DNA from: Bursaphelenchus xylophilus | Taxonomy: Eukaryota; Nematoda; Chromadorea; Rhabditida; Aphelenchoididae | Length of the DNA stretch: 64,000 nt | Assembly (NCBI GenBank): GCA_904066235.2 | Contig: CAJFCV020000002.1 | Coordinates: 6,262,001 to 6,326,000 of the forward strand | Direction of reading: 5' to 3' | Shown here: positions 13,625 through 30,368 of the stretch, piece after piece | How the letters are laid out: each line of letters opens with the position of its first letter | Numbering within the stretch: position 1 is the first letter of the stretch | Made by a program: the position numbers and the translations under genes | The notes under the pieces: generated by a model | Told to the model about the DNA's origin: nothing | The model's database searches: none | What the model saw: only the letters and a program-made list of their open reading frames with translations

Positions 13625-14388
13625 ACAAGGGAAGTCACTTAAGTCACGGATTGATTTTTAAAAACGACTGTTACAGCGACCGGGAGTGTAGGACGGAGAT
13701 AACAAATCTGAAAACCGCTACCTCCACCGGCCTCTGGGTGCCGAGATAATCGACCAAAAAGGTTTGATCAAAAAAAGTTGCTCCGAATAGTCCTCCTTTC
13801 CGAAAGAAGGAAGGAAGAGAACCGAATGGTCCGGTGGTCTGGAAGCGCGCTTCCGGGCCTTGACCTTCTCAGGTTCGAATCCGCATGGGTCAAATAATTT
13901 ATTCAACTTTTCCTGTAATCCAGTAAATTTACCGGTAAGATAAAATTTTTTATTTTTTGCATATTTTACGATAAAATTTCAGCGTAATAATTTGAATGCG
14001 AGTTCCAAACGATTAGAATTTTCCAGGTTGAAAATTTGCCGTAGAATAGGCGTAAAATCTAAAAATATATTGCATGAAAATTTACTAGATCGCAGCAACT
14101 GTTTTATAAATTTTTCACAAGTTCGAGATCCGCGCGGATTCGAACCTGAAAAAGTGAAGGCCCGGAAGCGCGCTTCCAGACCACCGGGCCATTCGGTTCG
14201 CTGGGTTTCCTTCTTTCGGAAGGAAGAAATGTTTGGAGGAATTTGGTCAAACTTTTTGGTCGATTATCTCGGCTCCCAGAGGCCGGTGGAGGTAGCGGTT
14301 TTCAGATTTGATATCCAGATTCCACCCTCTTCATTGCAGTAACAGTCGTTTTTAAAAATCGATCCGTGATTTAAGTGACTTCCCTTGT
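13625..14388. mobile_element. Foldback (long inverted repeat) element with tRNA-like inner ends
   Basis: The left arm (13625-13891) and right arm (14127-14388) are imperfect reverse complements, about 265 bp each, around a 235-bp AT-rich spacer. The outer ends read ACAAGGGAAGTCACTTAA on each strand. Both arms share the block with ACCTCCACCGGCCTCTGGG and the palindrome GGAAGCGCGCTTCC. Near the inner end of each arm, pointing inward, lies a Pol III B-box-like GGTTCGAATCC about 50 bp after an A-box-like GGTCCGGTGGTCTGG or GGCCCGGTGGTCTGG. No foldable acceptor stem is present, so these are tRNA-derived (SINE-like) segments rather than tRNA genes. Two SINE copies inserted head-to-head, or a foldback transposon, would both fit. 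Confidence 0.75.
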
Positions 14389-15533
14389 GAGGTCTCCGCC
14401 GCGCCTCCGCGGATGTGCGTAAAATCGAAAACGCAAAAAAGCATATGTAAAATCCACGAAGGTGTAACGTAAACTTGATTTCAGCCGTTGCAACGGCTTT
14501 TCCGCCACGTAATACGATGTGATTTTAATAAAAGGCCCTAATTGTCTCCGCCGAGAAATCGGCTCTCCGCCAACGAAAAAAAAATTTTTTAGAGATTCTA
14601 AAAACGCACGACGTCAATTTTTAGAAGCAAAAAGAAATTCGTTGATAGCTGCAAAGAACACAAACATATAAGCAAATTATTTGTTCCAAATTTCTTGAAA
14701 CACCCTGTACTAAAAAAGTTATAGCCAATTCAAATCCGGCCGAAAAATTGCCACACCCTGTAAGCACTATCGAAATTCATAAAACAACATAGGAGTGACC
14801 GAACAAGATATATAGACTCATTAGTCAGGTCCTCTAACTTTTTTGCCCTCTCTGATTACTCGCCGGCATGTTATGATTACATTATTCATGATTCAATGGC
14901 AGTTTAAACGTTTATTATGAGATCATTTTTGAAGTACATAAGTATTTTACATACACTCTGAGTGTTTTTAAACATTATATCAGTTTGTTATTGTAATAAT
15001 GGCCGTTGTTTCCCTCCACCTTCAGTCATCTTCGATGGCGTAGCTTGAAAAAGTTCGGTTGGCGGATGAATGATACTGATCATTGCACCAATACAGAAAG
15101 GTAGGGCTAAATCGACAATTTGCAAAGGGTTTCTAGACTCTCACGGAAGAAAAAACTTCACCTTTTATACAATTTTCTAAACCAATCAAAACAGGTTGAT
15201 TGAAGCTAAGAATAGAATTGAAGCAAAGGGGTGGGAAGAGGTGGGGGCGACACGATAACGAGCTGGCAATCAGCCAATGCGGCTTTCTCTCACGATGGAG
15301 AAACGGTTTCCGAAAATCAGAATCCCTCCCCTTCCAAAACTCCATTGACAGACATGCAGTTTCCAAGCGGGGCTGTTCAGTTAATGGTCAAAGAACGCAA
15401 ATCACGGAAGTATAGCGTTACTGTTACAACCATTACAAATACGCATTCAAGAAAAACTTTATTTTTTCAACAATAAAAATCAACAGTAACAACAAAGGTA
15501 AAAATAACAGACGTCATTCACAAAACGAAAATC
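14389..15533. other. Intergenic sequence between foldback element and RPA1 3' end
   Basis: No gene is recognised. It contains more TCCGCCG words (14393, 14547), a small hairpin GCCGAGAAATCGGC near 14551, and two copies of ACACCCTGTA about 50 bp apart (14700-14760). The 3' untranslated region of the minus-strand RPA1 gene must lie in the right-hand part. Short ORFs at 15133-15476 overlap on both strands and look non-coding. Confidence 0.5.
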
Positions 15534-22357
<6,824 letters not shown>

Positions 22358-22648
22358 TACGATGTAGACATCAAAAAACCAAAAAATAAAAAGAATATTT
22401 TCTTGTGGGATTTGACATTTCGCTCTTTGACACATCGCAAAAATTGATTTTATTGCGCAACTATGGCAGAAATGCTGACAATGCGTATTGTGCGGCTTAT
22501 GTGTTATGCATGTGTAAAAAGCATTAAACCCAATTATCAAAATTTTCACTGCAGGAGAAACACGTATTCTATTTACCAAAAAACAGTTTTCATTGTCTGC
22601 ATCAAATTTTAATTACATTGTAAGCGGAAGTAAAGTAGCTGGTCGGAT
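22358..22648. promoter_or_regulatory. Divergent promoter region between RPA1 and a small gene
   Basis: A 291-bp AT-rich gap separates the RPA1 start (minus) from the next start codon on the plus strand. Both genes are probably driven from here. No defined motif was recognised. Confidence 0.4.
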
Positions 22649-23040
22649 ATGATTTTGGAAATAATCTTTTTCAGCGGATTCTTCAGTGTCTGTTATTTAA
22701 TTGACGAAGAGGTAATGTGCGAAGCAATAACTACACATTATTTTAGCGCCGAAGATTCGGAAAGTCGCGTGTTCCAATTCTCTGTGGTATCTTCGACCAG
22801 ATCAGGGTTCAAAGTGTATCTCAGACATTGCTTTCATCCGAAGGAATTGACAAAACGATTGATGAGACAGTGAGCCAAGACCAGAAGATTCGAAAGAAGG
22901 GCAAGAAACGATCAGCTGGGGTCAAATCATCCCCATGTTTGAGTGCTAGCACCGAAACTTTAAGAGAAGAAAGAACCCAGAGGAATGCAATTGTTTCCAG
23001 AAAGGCTGATTCCAATTCTGAGAAGCCTCGGAATTTATAG
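22649..23040 (+). CDS. Small protein of unknown function, possible signal or membrane anchor
   Basis: Two exons give 118 residues. Exon 1 encodes MILEIIFFSGFFSVCYLIDE, hydrophobic and ending at GAG|GTAATG. A 35-nt intron follows (ending TTATTTTAG near 22742). Exon 2 begins RRRFGKSRVPILCGIFDQ and is basic and Ser/Lys-rich to the stop PRNL at 23040. The phase-0 junction keeps the frame open throughout, and AATAAA sits about 50 bp after the stop (near 23090), which supports a real gene. The N-terminus could be a signal peptide or a single membrane anchor with a cytosolic basic tail. I do not recognise the family. It diverges from RPA1. Confidence 0.6.
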
Positions 23041-23426
23041 GAATTAAACTGTGTAGACTGACGTGTGTCTTGAACAGTGTTTTGAAGACAAATAAATACA
23101 ATTTCTCTGATGTTTTGGAGCAATTAAAAAAAAAAGAAAAACAATTTTTATTATTATATTTCTAGTCTTATGCGTTTGGGAATGTGCCCACATTTAACCC
23201 AGCTTCACGTAAGCAGTGAATAAGGAGCATCCCCCCGCACTTATTTGGCAAATGTCCGTCGATGTAAATGTTTAAAATAGAAAATTTCTTAATGTTGTTT
23301 CGGCTTTTCCTGAAACCTGCTCGATTAAAAGGGAAACTTGGCGAATTGTCCGGTAAGGAAAAGTGTTTTTAAACCCTGGGGTTTCTTCTCTTGTCACGTC
23401 CAATATCAGGAAGTAAGAGTGTGATT
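23041..23426. other. Intergenic region
   Basis: Holds the AATAAA of the upstream gene near 23090 and presumably the promoter of the following secreted-peptide gene. No further gene was seen. Confidence 0.4.
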
Positions 23427-23823
23427 ATGTGGGGTCTGAAGGTGTCACTTTTGTTTATTATAATCTGCTCGTTGATGGCAAAGGAGTTCGAAAGCAAGAC
23501 CGAGGAAATTGAACTGCTCTCCTCGAGGTAAGGATTGTTATGTAATTGTGGTTGATCCCTAGATTTAGAGGTAAAGCCGAGGCGAATGAGCTCAGGAATC
23601 GACGGAAGAGGTAAGCCGCTTTCCCCTTTCATTTTCGTTTAGACAGTTCATGTATCCACCGATGATAGGTATGTATCCGGGAGTGATGTATCCAGGGATC
23701 ATGTACCCCGGAATGGGGATGCCTTATATCTTGAGTATCAATTCTAATAGATTTGGAGCTGGAATGGGGCCTTTTGGAGGCGGATTTGGCGGAAGGTCCT
23801 TCTCCATGACCTTAGGACGTTAA
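23427..23823 (+). CDS. Small secreted protein with a MYPG repeat after a dibasic site
   Basis: Three exons with two introns of 35 and 32 nt encode about 110 residues. The N-terminus MWGLKVSLLFIIICSLMA is a clear signal peptide. An acidic propeptide-like stretch follows, then ELRNRRKR, a good furin-type cleavage site, then a Met/Tyr/Pro/Gly segment in which MYPG or a close variant recurs (MYPPM, MYPGV, MYPGI, MYPGM). A Gly/Phe-rich tail ends MTLGR. AATAAA occurs near 23950. The layout (signal, propeptide, RRKR, short repetitive mature part) resembles a precursor of a secreted peptide or an extracellular structural peptide. No named family is recognised. The Gly-Phe tail resembles the C-terminus of the next gene downstream, which suggests relatedness. 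Confidence 0.65.
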
Positions 23824-24161
23824 GTCAACCGGTTACTCCTTCTCGTGTAAAGTGTTGTACATATTCAGGATTACTGTAACCCGAACCCAGTGGGATCTCT
23901 AAGTTTTTCGTCATCGTTTTTTAAATTTATTTTTGTTGGTTTTGTCATGTGAAATAAAGTCTTAATGTGCACATCTTCAAGGACATATACACCATGGTAA
24001 AGGAAATTGTTTGTTTATTTTCAGGAGGTACCTGCCTCCTTTTTTTTGATCCCGCCCGAAGAGAATATAATTTTAATACGACGATTAAAGGCGCGACAAG
24101 TCAATTTGGTTCTCTAGGTCAGATCTGTCCGGATTCTCGGTCACTTCGCACTTTCAGAGCA
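23824..24161. other. Intergenic region
   Basis: Contains AATAAA near 23950 for the upstream gene and the 5' region of the next secreted protein. Nothing else was recognised. Confidence 0.4.
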
Positions 24162-25750
24162 ATGAGACGTCTCGTACTGTTATTTTTGATTCTTCCCGTG
24201 CTTCGGTCTCAAGAACAAGATTCCAACGAAGTTCTGGAAAGCACTTCTGCTTCTACTTTCTGTGTGGGGGATGATTGTTCCGACAACGAATTGCTGGAAA
24301 CGACTACTAACAAGGCCAGGAAAACTGAGAAGGCCGAAAATAAGGTCACCCCCAGCAAGATCAAGGTGAAGGAAAAGGGAGTCGTGCTCTCGGATGCTGG
24401 TATGTTAATTCTCACATTCCCTCTTACTGTATCACTTGCACCATTTATTTTCCTGCACCTCTTTCTTTTGCAGCGCTTTTCAAGGGGCCACTATGACAAA
24501 ACGATGAGTTTATTTTTCTACAGCAATCAATTCCCCTCAAAAAGACATATTTGAGGTCGACGAGAGCCGTGGTCATCCTGAATGTGATGGATGCCTTAAT
24601 CAAAGACCTCCGGAAATTGTCGGTTACCAACATTCATACCTTTATCATTACTACTTCACCCCTTATTCCAGGTGGACACCGCCAATGTCAATCCAGCTTA
24701 CATTAGTTTAGAGTACCGAGCCCAGATTTTGCCCTCGGCACCAACATATCTCCCCAATCCCGGGCCACAGCATTCGGAGGTTTTTTGAATATTTCTGTAG
24801 TAGTAGCAGACCATTCGATTTCAAACCCGGAATCGAAATGGAAATCTGTTCTCCGGCCTTCAACTTTGGCGCAGGCTCTGGCTTCGGCTTTGACGTTGGC
24901 TAAACTTCTCTTCTTTCTTCTAACACTCTCCTGACCTTACCCCTTCGGTGTTTTAGTTCTACGCAAGTTCAAGATCCTCATGGAGCATATGTTTGCCTCT
25001 TCCCACAACCGCGACTTCTTTGACGTCTTGGCCTCCCCGCGCCCTCTGGCCATCTTTCGTTTGCCTGCAGGTGGTCGGTTCCTCACTCCACTGAGTCCTG
25101 AACAAAGACTCTTTACTACCTCTAATATGTTGTCCCCATTCGAACAAAGTCGGTTTCTGAATTCAGATAATTCGAAGCAACGTAATCAGATGGATTCCTT
25201 TTCAGACAAGACGTCGTCTTCCAGCCAACCTTTAGAGAACCCTCGGGATTCCGAGGAAGAACGGCAATTTCTCCAAGAAACCGCTTATCAGCCGCAGGAC
25301 GAACGGAAGACTTGGTCCGACTACGATCGGTAAGTAATCAACTAGAGTTAAACAAGCTTTAGCTATTGGAGACAGTACTACGCGAATAGCTACAGTAGCA
25401 GTCCCTCGCTTAGCTACGACTACCGCCAACCCCAGTATTTCTACGATTCTGCTCGGTCTCCATACGTTTATTACAGTAACCCTACTTCATACTCACAGCC
25501 CTCGTACGGTTCGTCGTATGTTCCTCAGACATACAGCCCTTCTTCATACGCACAGTCTTCTTACGGCCCGCAACCTTATCATTACAATACTCAGTCGTCC
25601 CCATATTACTCCGGATATAATCCTCAGTACTCTCAGAACTATGCCACCAATTATCAAGGATTGGGTCTTCAAAGTGGACTCAACGTTGGATTCGGAAATG
25701 GAATGGGGTTTGGGATCAGTAGTGGAATCGGCTTCAACATGGGTAAATAA
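24162..25750 (+). CDS. Secreted Tyr/Ser/Gln/Pro-rich low-complexity protein (middle exons uncertain)
   Basis: The start MRRLVLLFLILPVLRSQEQD (24162) is a signal peptide. Exon 1 then gives an acidic Ser/Thr region with CVGDDC. Exon 2 (about 24526-24671) encodes ECDGCLNQRPPEIVGYQHSY followed by a Tyr-rich stretch. The model that keeps the frame open goes through a short exon (about 24712-24782), then an intron ending GTGTTTTAG (about 24956), then the exon with MEHMFASSHNRDFF. The last exon is strongly biased to Tyr, Ser, Gln and Pro (SYGSSYVPQTYSPSSYAQSS) and ends in a Gly/Phe tail, GFGISSGIGFNMGK. A second open frame at 24790-24903 ends GAGSGFGFDVG and stops; it could be an alternative last exon or a neighbouring gene. 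The composition suits an extracellular or cuticle-like structural protein. No family is recognised. Confidence 0.5.
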
Positions 25751-25878
25751 TCTCAATACAAGATAGATAATAAAAGTTTTACTCACATAATCGGAGATAT
25801 AAAATAAAAATATCTTTTATAAGCCGCTTGTGATCAAGGCACTGAATGTTATATTCAACTATACTTGTATTATAATAA

Positions 25879-28387
25879 CTACCGGAAGTGATTGTTGCAC
25901 TGATAGATAAACTGCGCCAGGCTCGGTTTTAACATATCAGCCCGTGCCAGACAAATGTTGAAAGAAGAATCGGCGGTGAGGTTGAGCATCTTCCGGACGG
26001 TGTTCAGACTCCATTTACTAGAGACGGCGTTCTCCTTGAAGGTCTTTGAGGGCTCACTAATATCCTTAATGGTCTCTATTAAAGCCTTCGCTTGGTAATC
26101 CAATGTTAATATCAATTGATTTAAAACGATCGACCGAGTCGATCTTTCACAAGGAAGAAGCCAGAGGACATCAAGGCGGCTGCTTAGGAATGGATCCGCG
26201 ATTACGGACATCGGCTCTCTACAAAATTCATAGATTATCGTAATTCACGCAGCAAATGCAGTACTACTTACATAATAGGCTCTCGTTTAGCAATAAGTCT
26301 GTCTTCAGACTTTAAATTCTGACCAGCTTCCACAAAAATAGATCCCATTTGTTGAAGAGCCAAGCGCTCCTTTCTCTCGTAGTGAGTAAAGTAACTCCCC
26401 GAACTGGTCACCAATTTCCTATCCACATCGATAAAGCAAGTAGGCCAATGGGACTCGGCTGACGCTACATATAAATCTTCAATGAGCTCTCTTTTCACGG
26501 CTTGCAGTTTGAGGTACGGAGAATATTGTGACATGTGAGGTTTCAAACATAGGGTACGCTGTTCGGGCGTCAAGAATAACATCAATCCCAGCATAAACTA
26601 AATAAAACTTCATTACATTATAATTCAAAGATCAAAAATTAAAAAAAAAATATTATTGTACCTGTTCAACATAATCGGGATCAGCTCCAATCAGAACGCA
26701 GTTCCCTTGTGACATCAGACAACCAGTCACCGATTTATATAAAAACGAACGGTCCTCTAAACTCATCTCGGGCTTCATAAACACCGTGCTTTTTATCTAA
26801 AGCAATCACATTAAAATTGAGAGCTTCAACTTACATTGATATAACTCTGACTGCATAACGGGAACCGTTCCAGATTTCCGAATAATAATAATAAACTATA
26901 GATGTCGTCAGTCAACCGACATATCACGTCAGCGATAGATTCGGAAAGGTAGGACGCCTTGAATCTACACAAGACATCCTCAAAGATCTGTTCAAAAACA
27001 TTTTCTCGAACACCAAGCCAATCTCTCCTAAAACAACTATTAAACATTATAAATAAAAGACTTACGCTTCTTCGGACAAAACTAACGAAAATGCCATCAT
27101 CTCCTTTTCGTCTTTGGGAACCGAGAAAAGAAAACTCATAATAGAAATTTGTCGGCTCGGGATCACAGACACCTTACAAATCATGGGATTCATCGCAAAG
27201 CAAGGGCTAAAACAATATGACAAGGAAACTTCAGACGTACTTTGATATCTGTTCTGCCAACGCGTATTTTGCAACAAACATCTCATCGGACAGATAGTTC
27301 TCGTTCTCAACCATCTGACTGAAAGCGGCACTTTCTTGTCGGACCAGAGCATCTTCTCTCACTTCCGTTTCAAATTGATCTCCTACTGCCGACTGTTCTG
27401 TCAATACGTTCGAGACCGTCAGAAAACTAGCAGTGGCTGTAGAATCCAAACATTTAGCCACATCATAATCCTGTGAGCATGATATCTGATCTTCTTCCTT
27501 CTTATCATCACAATATCCGTAATCCGACTTTTCCGATGAAGTATCCGACAAATTGGCCATTATGGATTGGCTTGAGTTCAACTTTGGAGATTTGCAGGTT
27601 CCACTTAAGTCACTATGTACAGAAACCGTCCCAGTAATGCCAGAGTCGACGATTGATGTGGTCAGTTTGTTGTCTGCCTGATGCTCAACTTCCTCTTCTT
27701 TCTCGGACACATTTGTATACGAAGAGTTGTCGTCTTCAGTCTCATAATCCTCTTCCTGTAAATCTTCCTGCCTTTCCTCATGCACATCAAAATTTTCGTC
27801 TTTATTTAATCTTAAGGTCGAATTTGATGTCGGATGACTTGATGAACACAAAGTGGAATTCCCGGCTTGAGACTCGGCCGACTGATGGCTCGACTGAAAC
27901 TATAATAAACATCTCTAAAAATAAATCGTCACTCACCTTTCTCTCACTTTCAAGGTCATCCGAAAGGTTTGAGCAATCATTAGAATTACTCATTAGATTG
28001 ATACAATCGTCATATTGTAATCCACTTCCTTGAGTACTCTAAACAAAAAATTAAATCAAATTAAGCCACTTGCTTTTACATCTGATGAAGTGGAGGGGAA
28101 ATTTCCATCACTGGAGGTCTCATCCGAAGAACTTAGATGATAAGGTTCATCTGCCTTCACATGCCACACAAACTTCAGCTCGGGTCCTATCATATAACTA
28201 AACGACGACCAAACAATCGTCTGAATGGGCGATCCATACTGAACTTTCAGATCCAGGCAATTCTCGTGGTTCTAAAACGGTTATTAAAATTGCTCACCCG
28301 AAAAGAAAACACAATTCCACAAAAAATACCTGAAGGTACACTTACTTCTACAGCATCATAGATATCCTGAAAGAGGTGGGCCTCCAT
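25879..28387 (-). CDS. C9orf72: C9orf72-like DENN protein (ALFA-1 homolog)
   Basis: About nine exons encode roughly 700 residues; human C9orf72 has 481. C9orf72 proteins are DENN-type proteins acting with SMCR8 in lysosome and autophagy regulation. Recognisable blocks in order: the N-terminal strand WSSFSYMIGPELKFVW (compare FAYWDNILGPRVRHIW in human); LSDEMFVAKYALAEQIS, at the place of SDGEITFLANHTL; CKVSVIPSRQISIMSFLF; MLGLMLFLTPEQRTLC; WPTCFIDVDRKLV; and near the C-terminus LILTLDYQAKALIETIKD and LNLTADSSFNICLA. A disordered acidic Ser-rich insert of about 220 residues (27250-28100) lies between the first two blocks and accounts for the extra length. The start is MEAHLFQDIYDAVE at 28387. 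It is divergent from the next plus-strand gene with 231 bp between them. Confidence 0.85.
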
Positions 28388-28618
28388 CAAAGATAAACTA
28401 ATACATAAGACCACTTTGAATTTTCCAAATCCTTCGATCGAAATCACAAAAAAATCTCGAGACGTTTTTTATTTATGGCGCAGTGTCCCCAATAATGTTT
28501 AAGACGAAATGTCAAAAACACAAAATAATTTTCGAAATTTTTATGAAAATAATTTTGCTCGATTTACATCTTTTTCTCGGTACCTATGTTTTTGAGTTAG
28601 TGTAAAGTATCGTAGATT

Positions 28619-30320
28619 ATGGACAACATGGAAATGAATCATGCAGACTTGGCACAACTCAAAGATGAACTCGAATCCAAAGCGAAGATCCCATTTGAAA
28701 TCTGGCTGCAGGAGTTTGTGGCTTCACATAATCCGTTTCGAAGATTGTCGCTGTTATTTAAGGTATGAAATAACATATTATTTATTATATAATAGTTACC
28801 TGTGTGCTGCGAGCAGTCTGATATTGATGAAGACAAGGCCAGACAGATCTCATTGCACTTTCCAACCAATCTTCTAAGTCAATTTATTCTTCAGCGTAAG
28901 TTCTTGGCTAAAAAGACGACCTTCTAGAGAGGGACGAGGATGTGGTTGACCTAGTGGTGACAATTATCAGTATTATAATACCTCTTTGTCCATTAAAAGA
29001 CAGAGAAATGTTCCGGCCGCTTTGTGAGGGTATCCGAGAAAGTATTTGTTTAAGGTAAGCTAACTTTTCTTTCTTTATTTCTGGTGATTTAGTAGAGGAA
29101 TGGAAGAAAAGGATCTTGAGAATCGTTTGAATGCTCTCTGTTTGATCGGTATCACTTACCTCTCGGTGGATGATATCAATGGCATTCTCAACGTAATCAT
29201 TGGATTCATTAAAGATAATGTGGATCACGTGGGTACACAAATATCACTTAAAAGTTTTTTAGTTTCCGTCTCGGGTAATCATGGACTTCACAATTGATGC
29301 TCTCAAAACGTTAAACAAGGTGTTCAACACGGATACTCAGATGAATTCTGTAGCTTTAAGTTGGCCCGCGGATCTAAGAACTGTAATAGAGCGACTTTTG
29401 AGGACATTCAACATTCGTAAGTGGGATTAATTTAATAGTAATGATTTCAGCTACGGTATATTTAACTTTCTCCTTTATCTCGGCTGGAATAACTTCTCAG
29501 ATAGTCGGCCCTGTATGGCTGACTTCGAATAAGAAGTTCTTTCAACTTTTGGCTTCTTTAACTAGTGCTCGAATTAGGATTGAAACAGAAGATCCTAAGA
29601 AGGTAGGACCGAATCACCATTTCCCTAGTATAACATAAAAATATTATTTTAGATAAACGGTGATGAATTGGTTTCCTGTTTTCAACTCGAGGAAAGTTTT
29701 GTAAATTGCATTGAAACCGACGAATCCAATATCGACGACGAAGTGTAAGTAATTTGAGTTTTAAATGTATGTATTCAGAGCCACCGCGGTTGGGAAATCT
29801 GTTCAAGAGGCAGCTTCTTTCTGTTGCGAATATCTGGGAGCATGCACAAAGGAGCAAGTGACGTTGGATATGGGGATCAAGTTGGCTTTTTATCGATTTA
29901 TTTGTATGTTCGCAACGATTGGGGGGTTACAAATCATACACAAGGACAACTTAACTTCATCTATCACTTCGTTGTTGGAGGTTTTTGGTGAGTTTTTATT
30001 TCCTTTATATGTTATCTTATCTGTTTTTTGCAGAATATGCAATAAGCCAACGTGACCATGAAACGGCTGCCCTTTTGTTGCCCAATCTCCCCGATTTTCC
30101 GGTCCTTCCTCGGAATACTCTGGATCTCCTTTTAAAATATGTCCAATTAATTTTTCCCATTGATAAGACGGCCTGCCTTTCCCAGATCTCCCAGGTACTT
30201 CATGAACTCAAGGGTCGCAAAGAATTCTACACAACCGAATCTATGAACTCAGCAGTCAACTTTGCTAATCAGGCAAAGAGCAAAGAGTTGCTCGAGGCTA
30301 TCAGAAGTTATACAAGCTAG
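28619..30320 (+). CDS. Alpha-helical, possibly ARM/HEAT-type protein of unknown function
   Basis: Begins MDNMEMNHADLAQLKDELES at 28619 and spans about nine short exons, with introns down to 32 nt (28896-28927). Total length is roughly 460 residues. The protein is rich in amphipathic helices with Leu/Ile repeats (for example LVVTIISIIIPLCPLKDREM and DLLLKYVQLIFPIDKTACLS) and has no signal peptide. The general look is that of an ARM/HEAT solenoid, with a weak resemblance to the proteasome chaperone PSMD5, but I could not convince myself of any family. Its stop lies only 48 bp before the start of the P450 gene, with no AATAAA between, suggesting co-transcription. Confidence 0.6.
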
Positions 30321-30368
30321 GTCTTATCAGTAATGACCAATTGAGTCCCGGCTGCGAGTAATTACCTT

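Noticed and set aside
13817..13891. tRNA gene (and its mirror at 14127-14205)
   Set aside because: A- and B-box-like words are present, but acceptor ends do not pair and no anticodon arm can be drawn; judged tRNA-derived repeat.
28619..30320. Assignment as PSMD5 or glomulin
   Set aside because: Both are helical-repeat proteins, but no diagnostic stretch could be aligned; left unnamed.
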